Positions 9,927 through 22,594 of a stretch of DNA of 64,000 nucleotides are shown here, one piece after another. Origin of the DNA: Plumapathes pennacea. Its lineage: Eukaryota; Cnidaria; Anthozoa; Antipatharia; Myriopathidae. Location of the stretch: the NCBI GenBank assembly GCA_964036295.1, contig OZ038473.1:12414501-12478500 (forward strand). The letters are read 5' to 3'. The translations under genes were made by a program, and so were the position numbers. Each line of letters begins with the position of its first letter. The first letter of the stretch is position 1. The notes beneath the pieces are model-generated. The model did no database searches, was not told where the DNA came from, and saw nothing but the letters and a program-made list of their open reading frames with translations.

Positions 9927-12900
9927 ATGGGTTTGACAATTGAAGAATCGTTCCGAATCTTACAGTTACCAAGAGGTTTGTGTTGTTATATGTTGGTAGC
10001 GTAATTCCCAATTCTTGTACGCCTTGTGCGTTCAATTAGATTCGTGAAAGAATTGCAGACATGTCTGCGTACCCAAGTTGTGAATATTTTTTCAGTTGTT
10101 ATGAAATCTGATGTAAACGCTGTAAATACCTTAGAATTATCCTGTTATGGTGTTTATTAACTACGAGTCTCACAAAACCTAATTGTTTTATTACGATAAA
10201 AGTCCTTTTGTGTGAGTAATTTTCTGTACGTTGTAGTAGTTTCTATATATAGTATAAAATATGTTTACGACATTCTTCCAGACATGAACAAATAGCGGCT
10301 TTTGTTCAGGTTTCTACGCTTTCCCTCCGAAAATTACCTTTTTCCGTTTTATCAAATATTACTCTTACTGGACTTCTTAGTTATTGTCTGTTAACATGGC
10401 CTGATATGCAGTATTTACACAAATTGACCGGAGGTTTATGACCAGTAATGTACAAACGATTTAGTTGCTCTAGCTATGGCTAAAGTATTTTTATGTCCAA
10501 TACTTTGAGAGATGTCTAAATTCTTTGTCAAACACTATGGTGATATTTATATAGGATTGTGTCTATTTTATATACTTAATAAATAAATGTCACCAGACAA
10601 GTGTTGAATCACCTTCCGAACTTATGTAATACACTTGTTTATGTTTACTTCTTGGTGTTGATTTTGTTTGCAGGTTCCAGTTCAGAAGATATCAGAGCAA
10701 GTTACAAACGCCTTGCATTAAAATGGCATCCAGACAAACATAATAACAGCAGTGAATCAACAACGGTGTGTACACTACAAGTATATAATCATTGATTTGC
10801 AGTATTATCTCCAAGGGCACATATTGTGTAAATTGTCCTTTCAGAAATTTGGTTCATAACAATGTACTAAACTTCCTCATGTTGAAAATAATGTGACTAC
10901 AAAATCCCTTTGTAAAGTCTCTCTAAATATTGGTATTGTTATTGGATTTTGTCCTTGCTAAAAACAGTTTCCAAAGTATAATAATAATGTTACAGTCCCC
11001 TGCTATCTCAAACTCTCAAGGGAAGCAAGAAACAATTCAAATAGCAGTAGATCAAGATAGCAGGGTCCTACTAAGGGAAGTTTTTACCATGTTCATTGCC
11101 AAGGGAAATCAGATTCTGTATAAGATAGTGGGAAGTTTGAGATAACCAAGCTTGAAAGAATGGGGTTCTTCTCTATTCATATGTGTTCTCTGAGATAAGA
11201 ATGGTTTTGAAAAAAATGTAAAAATATTTGAGTGTGATATACAAGGATTGAGTTTCAATGAAATTTAGAGTTCCCTGAGTCTGTTTGTACAATACACTAT
11301 TGTACATTGTTGTCTCCTTCTGCACACTATTGATCTACATTAGTTAATTTATTGTCTGGAAAGTTGAGGTTTTTTTTGTTGTTGTTGTTGTTGTTATTAA
11401 AGAAATTTCAGGAAATCTCTGCAGCATACAAACGACTGACCACAGATGAAGTTGATGACTTTGAATTGACTCCAGTAAGTACAGTAACCTGTTTTAAATT
11501 ATTGTTCTGTCTGTCTGTCTGTCTGTTTCTTGTTTCTTATCTACAGATCATTTATGTAACACTGTTTTCGTCAACAGACTGAAATGTATGACTTATTTAC
11601 CCACATCTTCTTCCGACGTAGTGGTAAGTTTCAAGAAATATTAAATGCTTTGAATCTACAGAGGTTAACCTTTTCACTCCCAAGAGTGATCAACTTTGAT
11701 TTTCTCCTTCAATCAGTTTCTCACCAGAAATATATCATATAGTAAGGAGAACTTGGCTTTTGATACCTTCCTGATTAAAAGCTGAATGATAGCTGATTAA
11801 ACTATTACTTCTCACTACATCACTAAATATATTTTCCTCTTAAAAGGTTGGGAGAATCTGTATTTTGAACTTGGGGAGTGAAAAGTATGATGTTTTATTA
11901 TTTTAGGAAATGGGAATTATCACTGGGTACGAGAAAGTGATCAATATATGTTAATGGTAAAGGCTAACACTATTTTTATGTTATAAAGCAGGATTCTTCT
12001 ATCGACCAAGGCCTCAACCCAAAACATATGATGCTGAAAGTTACTTTGATGATGACGATGATGATGATGACGATGACGATGATGACGACGATGAGTTTGA
12101 TGATGATATTCTGCACAATATTGCAAGTCGTCTTCGAAGCAAATATGATAGAAAAACAGATAAACCTGCAGGTAATGATTCTGAATTTTCTGTAGTTGAA
12201 ATTTTTCCTATGCTCTGCCTGAATGGCATAGCCTTGAGCTATAATCCTAAAAAATCCAAACTCCCAAATATCCAACTCCTACTTGGTCAGCTGTTCAACA
12301 TATATGATGCATAGTTTTTACTGTATGTAGAAGCCAGAAAAAGGAAGACTGTTGTTTTTGATTGAAGTTTTGATTTTCTGAGTCCAGTCACTACTGCACC
12401 TCTCACCTTTATATGATGAAAACCAACCTACTGTTTGAGATTCAAGATTTATTTGCCATATTGATAGTGTGTGTTCTGTGTTATCAGCTACCAGTAGAGC
12501 TAGTGGAAAACCAGCACATACCTTGACAGAAGAGGTAAGCTACTGTGATACTGGCCTACAAAGGCAGGCTTTGAAATATATGTTTGTCCTGGAAACCAAG
12601 GAGCATGCAATGCTTTGACAAAAATTTTGCAATTTAGTGCTGCATGTCATGATGCTACTTTTAATCACAATGTGGGCACCAAGAGACTACTGTATAACTT
12701 TTGGTTGTCCCTGTGACAACTGAGCACAAAAGGTAATTATTTTGAACCCTGAATGAAATGAAAATAGAATATTGAGGTCATCTCAACTGCAGTATGATGT
12801 TTAAAACCAATTGTTGAACTGTTGGTTTGTAAATATGTGTCTGGTATTATGTTTGTTTGATAGCAAGCCATGAAGAACGCAGAGGAGTTGATTGAAGAGG

Positions 12901-15279
12901 AGGAGAGGGATCGAAAAAAGGCAGAGAAAAGGAGAGCCAAAAAGAAGGTAACTAGTAACTAACTCAGTTCTTGATGTTAAGGTTATAGGTTGGCTGCCCT
13001 TTTAACTGTATATTGACCTCAAGCAACATTGGATGCTTGGAAACTTCTGGTTTCCCAGCCCTGAATTAACATGGCTAACTAAATATTTTGGTCACCCAGA
13101 GCAGAGCGAGTAACATTTCAATATTTCCTCTCAAGCATTTTAACTCCCTGAATTGATCTTATTGCTGGAGACTGGCAGGACCACAGAATCCCCCATCAAT
13201 GGGCTGTAGCGTTTTCTAAAATTTTGCAATCTTGAAAATACTAGTTTTGTTCTTCACCAGGAAGTGGTGTCTTTTGAGATGATGTGAGGTCGCATCACGA
13301 ATTGCCACCTTTATATTTTTTATTTGAATAAAGAGAAATAAAGAGAAGAAAAAGCAAAGAGACAAAGAAAAGGACAAGGATAAGGATAAGGATAAGGACA
13401 AAAAAGTAGGAAAAGAAAACATACAGGTATAACATTACTGTAACTTGGTCTGTGAATAAAGAGTTTAAGATAGCTGTATTCTGCAGCCTGCAAACCTCAA
13501 AACCTCAAACTGCAGGAAGACACACATCGGGTCTACCATATTCTTGTTATGTTTTCAATACCAGGAAGCATTCCATAGGTCAGTCAAATACCACAGCAAT
13601 AAATCCTGTTATTTCAGAATTTGCTACCTTTAGCAAACAGGAGGTGTACGTTACTTTAGATGCTTTGGTGGTTTGTGGGCAGCAGTTTACAGCAATTAAT
13701 TATGCTGCTCACGTGTAATATTCATAAAAAGAAAATTGTGCCATTTAATATTGGCCTGTAAATGGAGATCTAGGCCTCTGGCACACATGATTGTGTCGCA
13801 TGCATACACTCTCTGTCCCTGTCTCTTTGCAAAGTATTTCAATGTCTTTGTTTGTTTTTTTACTGGTACTGTGTGTGTATAAAGTACCAGAGTTACAACT
13901 GTCCCCCTTATTTTATTCTCTCTTTTTAGGATAAAAATGATACACCCAGCAAAACAGAAAAACCAAAGGATAATGAGTCAAAGAGTAGTCAGCCTAGTAA
14001 AACTAGTAAAACTGTTAATAGCACATCACAATCATCGAGTGGTTTAAAGGAACAGAGTGCAAACACCAACAAGAAGCAACAGTCCAGCAGAAAAATAAAA
14101 ACAAGGTAACTTGAAAAGCAGCTATTTATAGCCACAAACCCAGGGATAGTGACCAGTAAATTTTGCTAGCCAAGAAACACCATGTCACCAGGTGAAATTT
14201 GGTTGTCAATTGGCTGATGAACTAAGGGAATCAAGCAGGGCACCTTCTACTGATGGTTGGCTGAGTTCAATTCTAAACTGGCATGCTTTTTTTTTTGTTA
14301 ACTAATTCCCTGCAAACTCTCTTACTGATGAGCCAAAGATATATAACAAACATTTTACGAACGAGCGCTTCGCGAGTGAGTAAAATATTGTTTTTACCAC
14401 GAGAAAATAAAATCCATATCTTCAAGCCGCCGTGTAATTTTCTTTTTATTATATTAGACATGAGTGTTTTATGAGAAATTGCACAAACAACCATGCAAAA
14501 GCGGGAAATGATGCCAACAATATCTTATGGAAAATACGCCACTCGGCTCCCGGATGTAGTTTCGTATGGATTTTACGCACAGTATATTTTCCAGTAAAAC
14601 ACTTGTGTCTATATAATAAATGTACTATAAGTAAGCCAGTGTTGGTGATGGACTGATGACTTTATACTGTGGCAAGATTTGGAATGAAACTAACATGTGC
14701 TTTATTATTATTTTTGAACAGGCACGAGGAGGATGAGGCTAGTGGTGAAGAGGTTAGTGACTCAAAATGCAGATTCTCCCAACCTTTTAAAAGTAAAATG
14801 TATGAGTAATGTAGTGAGAATTAATAGTTTAATCAGCTTTCATGTAAGGAAGCTATTAAAAGCCAAATTCTCCATACTGAATGGCATATACATATGTCTC
14901 TGGTGAGAAACTGAAGGAATAGTTGAAGTTGATCACTCTTGGGAGTGAAGGGGATATGCAAGAAGTTTATGTAAGTTAAATGTTCTCTCAGAATCCAGAC
15001 TGGGATACATCAAGTGCATTCTTTGCTCGAGCGGCAGCAAGAAATCCTACAAATAATCCTTCAAGTAATCCTCCAGCACCTGGCCAGGCAAAACCTACCA
15101 CAAACTCAGAAACTACCCAAAACTCTCAAGACAGCAAAAATAATCCTGAAAAGCAGCCAGGCACTGAAGAAATTGACCCTGTGGTGTTACGCAGCAGACA
15201 GATAGCAGGTATGTGTTGTTGAATTTGATAAGAAGGACTGTAAACCGGAAGAGGCCTTGTTTTATGTACATCATTGTGT

Positions 15280-15311
<32 letters not shown>

Positions 15312-18300
15312 GTCAGTGGAAATGAAATGGCCAATTCTGGAAATTATCAAGCAGCAGTGGATCTGTTTACTCAAGCTATAAGTCTTGATGACAGAGATTT
15401 CAGGTTGGTTTCTTGAGTGCTTGAAGTAACTCACGGTTACAATGCCAGGAGGAGAATGCTTGAATTAGACAAAAAGTTGTCCAGGTTGTCCATATGCCAA
15501 ACTTAGACAACTAAACTTATGAAATTTGACAATGATGATAGTGATATGATGATTCTTGCATTCAGATTTTTTGGCAACCGTTCCTACTGCTTTGATCGTA
15601 TGGGGCAGTTTGAGAAGGCTCTACAGGATGCAGATATGGCTATATCTCTTGCTCCAGATTGGCCAAAAGGATATTTCAGAAGGGGACGGGCTTTAGCAGG
15701 GCTCAAGGTACAATACACAGTGATACAGAAAAACTGTTAACCTGCTTTTGGATGTTAAGTAGGGCACCCTCTGGTCACATATCAAAGTCCCAGAAATCAC
15801 TTCCCATAATACTTTAAATTTTGTGCATTGTGTTTCCTCTTGATGTCTTTGTAACTTGTTTCTGTGAATGCATCTGGTTGTTGGTAAGTAACACTTCTAC
15901 TGACTACATACCAACTAGTACAACTTGTTCCCGATTACCTCCTTACTGCATAGAATACTAAACTTGTATAATGTCTTGCTATCTTATACTGGCAAATATT
16001 TCTGTTTTGAAGTTACTATATGTTGGGGTCTGTGTGATAATTTTTTTGTCAAGTTGCACTGTTATGTACTTAACATCTCTTGCTTTTTTTGTCCCATTAG
16101 CTTTTTCTAGATGCAGAAAGCAGCTTTGCACAAGTAATTAAATTGGATAAACACTGTGAAGATGCTTTGTTTGAGTTAGCAAGGGTCAGAATACAACAGT
16201 TGGAGGTAAGTCGTCTGCCAGTGACATTAAATTTGAATGGTTTGACGCTGCAAGTTATTATAGTGTAGTTATTAGGAGATCATCAAGGCACAGTAGATGT
16301 GTGACAGAAACACTCATTTTAACTTATGATTAGTAACCAACACGGAATTCTAAACATAACCCAAGGGCTTAATATTTTTTTCAGGAAATTCATGGTTGTA
16401 TCCATTCAGGTCATCAGTGAAGAAAACTAGTGACCAAAATGCGAGAATGTCAACTACCAAATCTTATCAATACATAATTTTCCCTCCCCTGTCCATAGGA
16501 AATGGGCTTCCCTACATCTCAGAGTGAAGCAGCAATTCAGTCATTTGGTACAGTACAGGCAGCTCTTGAAGCTCTTCTGGCTGGAAAAGGTCTGAACTCT
16601 AATTTTTGTCTTATATATTTCAACAGTTGTGCTAGGTTTTGCTGAAGTGCATACCTTGTACTCTACACACATGAGCCTCCAGTTTGTGTACAAAAAATCC
16701 AAAATGCAAACAAAAAATAGCAGCTGAACTGACATGTAAACGGGAATTCCTAATCATTAACATTTAAAATACATTAGTTAGGCATTAACCAGACCAACGA
16801 TGTTTTCCCACAGAACAATTTTTTATTTCATGACACATAAATGCTGTGCATGACTGTGAAAGTGGCTTATTTTGTATTGACTATGATGTCCTTCTGATCA
16901 ACAGTAAAATGTCCAACAAATGATGAAGTATATGTCTCTGATGGTGAAGATGAACGACCAAGGTATGGCATAATATTACATCATAATTCAATAAATATTA
17001 AATTTTACATTACAAGTGTAGAAGCTTTGCAAGTTGAACCAATTTATTCTCCTACACATTAAAGCACTTTAACTATGTCCAAATACAGTACTGCCAAAAT
17101 GTATGTTCCCCTTAAGGATGAGTGCATTGCACATAATAAGCAAATGATTGACTGGAAGTGACATTTTTAAGAGCCAAATCTTGTTTTTTTCTTTTCTCTT
17201 CTTTTCTTTTCTTTTCTTTTTTTTTTGTTTTTTTTTTTTTGTTTTTTGTTTTTTTGTTTTTTTGTTTTGTTTTTGTTCTGTACCATGGCCTTTGGTATTT
17301 TTAGAAGGTCACACCTTGGGTGCTCACAAATTTGGAAATTGCTCAATGTATCAGCAACATTGTCTTTTCATTTTCAGACCTACTCCAACGTTTAGTAGCA
17401 ACAACAGTGACGGTGCATGTCGTTCAGTCTGGGTAGGGAACGTGAATTCTGAAGAAGTAAGCGAGAGGCAGCTACTGCAGCTGTTCACCAGGTGTGGCAG
17501 AGTGGATAATGTGCGTATCCTACCCAAGCGTTTCTGTGCTTTTATCAACTTTGAATCACCAGAGTCAGCGGCAAGGGCAATACAAAAACTACAGGTGAGT
17601 CTGAGCTTGCCGTCTTCTCATGTATTCTTCACCCCCAAGTTCATGATAACATTTCTCTTGTAAATTTAGTATACTGTAATATAATGCTATAGTAATAAAG
17701 CTACTAAAGTTCCTAACAATATTGTGTATACCTCCCACCTTTGTTTGATTCGAAGGTATGATATTCTTATCCTGGGAGTGCCAGGATGATTAAAGACAAT
17801 CCGACCATTTCCAAAGACGTTCGAAGATTTTCTGAGTTCTAGTTTGCTAAACACAACCTTGTCCCAGTGCTTTTCCTTCAAATATTGGAGAATTCAGGGA
17901 AAGTAGCGTCATTTACCAGTAAATGAACTTTTCCTCTATTGCATTGGTTTGATTTTCCATATTTTTCACAAGTTTGTCAATCAAGGCTGTTAGAGCCTTT
18001 TTTTTTTTCAGTCGGGCGAGATTGTTCCATAGTCTGTGTAGTAAGTAAAATGTATGATAATTATCTTGCTTTTGTTGCTTTCAGGGTTATGAGATGGGAG
18101 GGCAAAATCTGGTCATGCGATTCCCAAACAATAGTGGCGCTTCTACAACAGTGCCGGCCGCAGCAGCAGCAGCAGCAGCCACGCCAGCAGGTGGATTGCC
18201 AAAGAAGAGGAACAGTCTCATAGAAAGGTGTGTATTGAGAACATGAAGGGAAGCATGTGAAAATGAAGGAAATGATATCTTGTGTCTGACAATTTTACAC

Positions 18301-18804
18301 CGGATTGCAGTTGATGTAGTACAAAAACAGGACTCTTATGGCCCGGCAAAACGAGGACACATTGTGGCGGCAGCATTGTGTCCTTCGATGTTTCCAGGGT
18401 GGCAAAACGTGCGGCAACATTGTTGCGCTCAGTGCGGACACAACAAATGTTTCTGAAGTTTTTCAGAAACATTTTTTGTGTCCAGGACACAAAATTGTCT
18501 CCGCAACAAATGTTTCGCGCGTGGCAAAACGGGGCAACATTTGGGAAACATGCACGCGCTAGCGCAATGTTGCCGCCACAATGTGTCCTCGTTTTGCCAG
18601 GACTCTTAGTCTGTTGTTGGTCTATTTCTTTGCAGCCAAGCAGACAAACTATCAGGACCTGTGAATGGTGGCGAGTGCTACTTCTGGAGGACGACTGGCT
18701 GTGCTTTTGGAGATAAGTGTCACTACACCCACATTCCCGATCACAAAGGAGTTGATTTAAGGAAAGTCGAGGCCAAGTATGGTGGAAGATTGCGGGTAAA
18801 CTAG
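9927..18804 (+). CDS. J-domain / TPR / RRM / CCCH zinc-finger protein (TTC31-like core), complete, 19 coding exons
   Basis: Exons: 9927-9975, 10674-10765, 11403-11474, 11578-11623, 11992-12171, 12488-12534, 12864-12947, 13334-13426, 13930-14105, 14722-14752, 14992-15208, 15313-15403, 15566-15707, 16101-16205, 16499-16589, 16905-16962, 17378-17594, 18085-18227, 18636-18804. All borders are GT-AG and the phases join to about 700 residues. The N-terminus is a short J domain (residues 5-70) with HPD at 35-37. A run of aspartates follows (about 105-122), then Lys/Glu-rich linkers. TPR-like helices lie at about 363-475 (FFGNRSYCFDRMGQFEKAL, WPKGYFRRGRALAGL), an RRM at about 530-611, and a C-X7-C-X5-C-X3-H finger at 659-677. 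The TPR core resembles TTC31. A chaperone-linked RNA-binding role is inference. The last two exons are duplicated at 39.7-40.2 kb. Confidence 0.9.
11665..11890. mobile_element. piggyBac-like MITE, copy 4 (reverse orientation)
   Basis: TTAA at 11665-11668, then the family sequence in reverse orientation (ccaagagtgatcaactttga at its left end). The right TTAA is lost (ggggagtgaaaagtatga). It lies in intron 4 of the J/TPR/RRM gene. Confidence 0.78.
14753..14991 (+). mobile_element. Intron 10 of the J/TPR/RRM gene, made almost wholly of a 5'-truncated piggyBac-like MITE
   Basis: The 239-bp intron begins gttagtga and the family sequence starts within nine bases of the donor (ctcaaaatgcagattctccc, about 14760). 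It continues to the right terminal repeat (cttgggagtgaaggggat, near 14955). Only about 36 bp remain before the acceptor ttctctcag. The left terminal repeat and TTAA are missing. Confidence 0.75.
18339..18599. mobile_element. 261-bp MITE with 9-bp target duplication (Mutator-like size)
   Basis: The direct repeat GGACTCTTA at 18330-18338 and 18600-18608 flanks ends that are inverted copies of tggcaaaacgaggacacatt; the left end carries a 5-bp extra insertion, cccgg. The last intron of the J/TPR/RRM gene holds it. The duplicated gene end at 39.87 kb has a single diverged target and no element, so it is an empty site. A 9-bp TSD fits Mutator-like elements, but superfamily assignment is tentative. 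Confidence 0.8.
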
Positions 18805-20654
18805 AATCTACCTCTAGAATGGTTTCCTTCGATAAATTGTTCGGCTGACTTTTCATTGGCATCTGAGATGAGTCTTGAACTGCTCAACAAAACAGAATGG
18901 ACACAGCATAAATATTGAAAAATGAGATTGTTAAATTAAAGGCATGCATTTGGTTACAAAACCACCAAGTTTGGGTTGTGTCTGTGTTGTGGTAATTCCT
19001 TGGCTTTTCCATATTCTGGTCAAATACTGTAACAAGTCTAGAATGAAGAGCTACCGGATGCTGTATATACATTGGTGTGGACTAAGGTTGAGAATGAAGT
19101 TTTATAGTCACAAACAGCTCACTGATAATAAGTATCCTCGTTTTTCATGGCGGCCATGATGGTGAATTCAGTGAGCTGGAGACAGAAGAGCGGCACTGAA
19201 ACGACAATTTGTGAAAATGGAACGGTAAATTTCGGTCCGACCAGTCAGAGGTGGTCCACTTGGACCGGTAGTTTTCCGTTTGGTCCGGACCGTCCCATTA
19301 AATTTTCAACCGAAATGCCCGGAAATTTTGACATAATGGAAAGCACCCAAGGCCAGTCCGGAGCGCCTTTGTCACAACCAATCAATACAACCAAAGCGTT
19401 TTCCTATCCGATGCGGGTCCGTGCTATGTCAGAAGATAAGCGGAGGAGGGGCGCTCCGTTCCAAAAATCGCTCCGAAAACAGCGTATCCAATGTATTGCC
19501 AATCCGGTACGTTTTTGCAACTTTTGAAAAGCTATCCGGTATAGTGTAAAACGTAACCTTGATCCCTCATAGTTTCCGTACATTAAACTGTTCGATCTGG
19601 CTATTTATGTGGCGTCAAACGATCAGGACCAATTTGTGCTTCGACACCGGGCGTCTGTATGCAGGCAACCTTGGTAATAGCTGGCCCGCTGAAAAATTTG
19701 GCGGATTTTCTATCTGGGTATCAATTCTCATTACATCGCTTATGCATTTACGATAGCAGTAAACGCTAGCGCTCGCTCTAAAAGGGGTGCTTCCCAGAGA
19801 AGATGTAATTCATTTGTGATTGACAGGGACCGAGACAAGAGCTCCTGTAAATTAGTGAAAAATCAAAAAATTAGTCAATACTTTCTCTCTCGGGTTATCT
19901 GAACAAACAAAATGTATTTTCTGAAGGAGCTTCACGAAAGAGTTTTACAAACGTGCGAGCCAGCGAGTCACGTTGCGAGGCTCGCAAGGAACGCCAGCGT
20001 GTTTGCATGTTCTTACCCAGTTGCTTACTTCTACACGATGTGCATGCATTTCACTCGGTTATGTATTGATCAGTTTCAGTTGTTACCATCCCACCTCCCC
20101 CCCGGCACACCTTGGGGATTTGTCAAGCCCTGTGTCCCGGGGGGCGGGGCATTTGTACAGCAACGTGTTGCCCAGGGGGTGGGGACGGGGAATGGTTGAT
20201 CGTAAAAATCCACGATGGCAGCCAAAAGAGAGCTCGTGTAAATCAGTCCTCACTTCCACCGACTAGTGCATTTGCAGAAACGAAAAATATATTTCAAAGT
20301 GAGGAGGTGTGACTCAAAATGGACATAAAACCGACACAGCATAGTGTTCGAACTCCAAGGCAAATCATCACTTCGACAACCGGTAATAAACGCGGCCAGA
20401 TTTCCGTTTCTTTTGCCCGGAGGGCGGGGAATTTGTAACTTTTGGTAGCCCGGGGACGGGGAATTTGTAGTCCCACGAAAATCTTTTTTCAAATCCCGGG
20501 GGGTCGGGGGAATGGTAGCAGCTGGAATTTATCGGTACATTATTTGCACAAGGTATGCGGGGTGATACAAGGCGTGTCAGTATATATAACCATAGCACGT
20601 TGCAGAGCTTTTCACATTCGGAATCATTTCCTTCGGCTGAAATCTTGGGAAGTA
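18805..20654. other. 3' UTR of the J/TPR/RRM gene, then intergenic DNA with a foldback element
   Basis: 18805 to about 18995 is shared with the duplicated gene end, so it is probably 3' UTR. From 19000 to 20070 I see no credible gene. About 20077-20524 is bounded by imperfect inverted repeats (cagttgttaccatccc and its relative caggctgctaccattcc-type end), with C/G-rich interiors typical of a MITE. Open frames here overlap on both strands and look spurious. Confidence 0.4.
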
Positions 20655-22594
20655 ATGGAAGACGAGGTTGACCTAAGTCCTCACAAATTAATGACTGAAA
20701 AAGGGCCAAGTGGCAGCCACGTTCAACACAACTTGACAGCAAGTGCAGCAAACGCAGAATCAATCGACCAAGTGTTCCAAGAGCCGCCGCTAACAGAAAG
20801 AGAAAGCAGAGAGAAAAAGGGTTCAACAAATCAACGAAAGGCGGTATACAGTGCATCAAGTGGGCAATCCGGATCAGCAGCTTTTTCGTGGTATGTCTTT
20901 ACGTTGCATTCATTTAAATTTTGCTGTTTTGTATTTCTCCGGTATTCTGGCTCCACGTGAGTTACAAACCAACTTGGTCGTTGTTGTGTTTTATAGTTCT
21001 GTAGAGGATTTGAAGCTGAAGAATGCCTTACAACCTTTCGCGAACAAAGTATTCATTTTGAGGAAATGTAAAAGCGCAACCGAAACTAAACTTCAAACAG
21101 CACGTGCGGCTACGTCACTGAAGTCCGCGACTTTCAAATATCTGGTCCTAGCGAAACGAACTCCTCAACTTATGTTATTCATGTTTGAAATTTACATTGC
21201 AGTGGCTTTTATTGGGAGATTGCGAACTAAGGTTTGGGGTTTGGAGCAGTACCGCACTTGCGGTACAGAGTCTCGCAAGGCACATAGAGAAAAACGCAGG
21301 GAAAAAACAAGTAGGGCCCCAAGTAAGGAACAGCTCCGATGTGAGACGTGTGGCTTATGGCAGCAAAGCACGTGCATATAGGGATGTTGCCAGGCCGTAT
21401 CGGCAAAAACAGCGAGCACCCAAAAATATCCGTTGGATGTGTGATCCCTGTACCGGTACGTTTCCACACATGACACAAATGTCAAATTTTAAGGTGCATG
21501 TATTAACTTTCTGTCTGATCTGTTTATCTCTAGCGTGTGATTCAACCGGCACTCGGCTGCCAGAAGCTGTGCATAGCACGAGAATCGGTGAGTTTCACTT
21601 AGTTCAAAGTTGAAGTTTTTTCAGTTCGGTAGTGGACTTTTAAGTCATTGAAGTCTCGTGTAAGACGTGTGATATTCGATTTTTGATTTGGTACCGGTTT
21701 AAGTTGAAGCTTTTTCAGTTCGGTAGTGGAATTTAAGTGAATGTAGTTACTTGTAAGACGTGTGCTATTCGACTTTTGATTTAGTCGCAGTTGTTAACAT
21801 GAAACACTTTCAGGCATTGATCGCGAGGCCCAAACGGACCGTGGCAACTAAAAGATGTGGTGTGTGTGGCTTCTGGCAGCACCACACTTGTGGGACAGGG
21901 GTCTCGCAAACCATTTATCGTCAAAACGACAAAACAAACATGCAGTGGACTTGTGAACCCTGTACCGGTACGTATCCACACACGACACAAATCTCAAATT
22001 TTAAGGTGCATGATTAACTTTTTGTCTGATCTTTTTATCTCCAGAGTGCGCTACCCAAACCCACCGGCTGCTAAAAGCCATAGAAAGCGCCGGTGAGTTT
22101 CACTTGTAATTTTCTTGTAGGTGTAATTAGTCGACGGGCCATTCGATTTTTGATTTAGTGCCGTTATGGTTGAAGCTTTTTCAGTTCGGTAGTGGAATTT
22201 AAAGTCAGTAAAGTCACTTGTAAGACGTGTGCCATTCGAGTTTTGATTTATTACCGGTTAAGGTTTAAGCTTTTTCAGTTCCGTAGTGGAATTTACAGCC
22301 TTCGCGCTAGGTTTTTGAGAAATGCGTAGAAAAACGCGAATCTGCCGTAAAAATGCATATGACGGTCTGAAAAATACGTATTACAATATTTACTCTTATT
22401 TAGGCGCCATTCCGAAAAGTATTTTTCGTTTGACTCCCACACGCCACGAATGTTACTTTCTGGCGCTAGTAGTTGTGCCAAAAGATATTAACGGTAATGT
22501 TTTCAGAAATAGTGGCAGAGAATTAGTGATTAGAAGAATAGCCCACGCAATCGATTCGCAATACAATTCCTTCGAAGCGCCTAACACAGCGTGA
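20655..22594 (+). CDS. Unrecognised zinc-finger gene model (PHD-like C..C/W.H..C), partly decayed
   Basis: Candidate first exon 20655-20890 (ATG in agtaatgg; donor gtatgt) joins in phase to 20997 onward (SVEDLKLKNALQPF). The later exons 21814-21967, 22045-22092 and 22404-22594 have canonical borders and join in phase to a stop at 22592. Exon 21814-21967 encodes CGVCGFWQHHTCGTG, YRQNDKTNMQWTCEPC, a PHD-like zinc module with Cys pairs and a W-x-H. A degenerate copy of this module lies at about 21330-21470. The end of the 20997 exon and its join to 21814 are unresolved. Relatives of this exon occur inverted at 35.6-38.8 kb, so this is probably a transposon-associated or recently amplified family. 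I do not recognise the full protein. Confidence 0.42.
21608..22300. repeat. Interspersed short repeat, gaagctttttcagttcggta
   Basis: At least four diverged copies of a stretch of roughly 90-100 bp: gaagctttttcagttcggta, then gtggaattta, gtaagacgtgtgc, attcgacttttgattt. They start near 21611, 21708, 22170 and 22262 and lie between and within introns of the zinc-finger gene model. Confidence 0.65.

Noticed and set aside
11941-12275. Serine- or histidine-rich minus frames
   Set aside because: Antisense to the aspartate-codon run in exon 5 of the J/TPR/RRM gene.
17148-17360. Phenylalanine-rich start of a plus frame
   Set aside because: Translation of a poly-T tract in an intron; the real exon begins at 17378.
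18218-18862. Minus open frame of 214 codons
   Set aside because: Antisense to the last exons of the J/TPR/RRM gene and the inverted-repeat MITE; a shadow of real features.
20368-20859. Minus open frame of 163 codons
   Set aside because: It overlaps the foldback element and the plus-strand first-exon model, has no recognisable domain and is probably chance.
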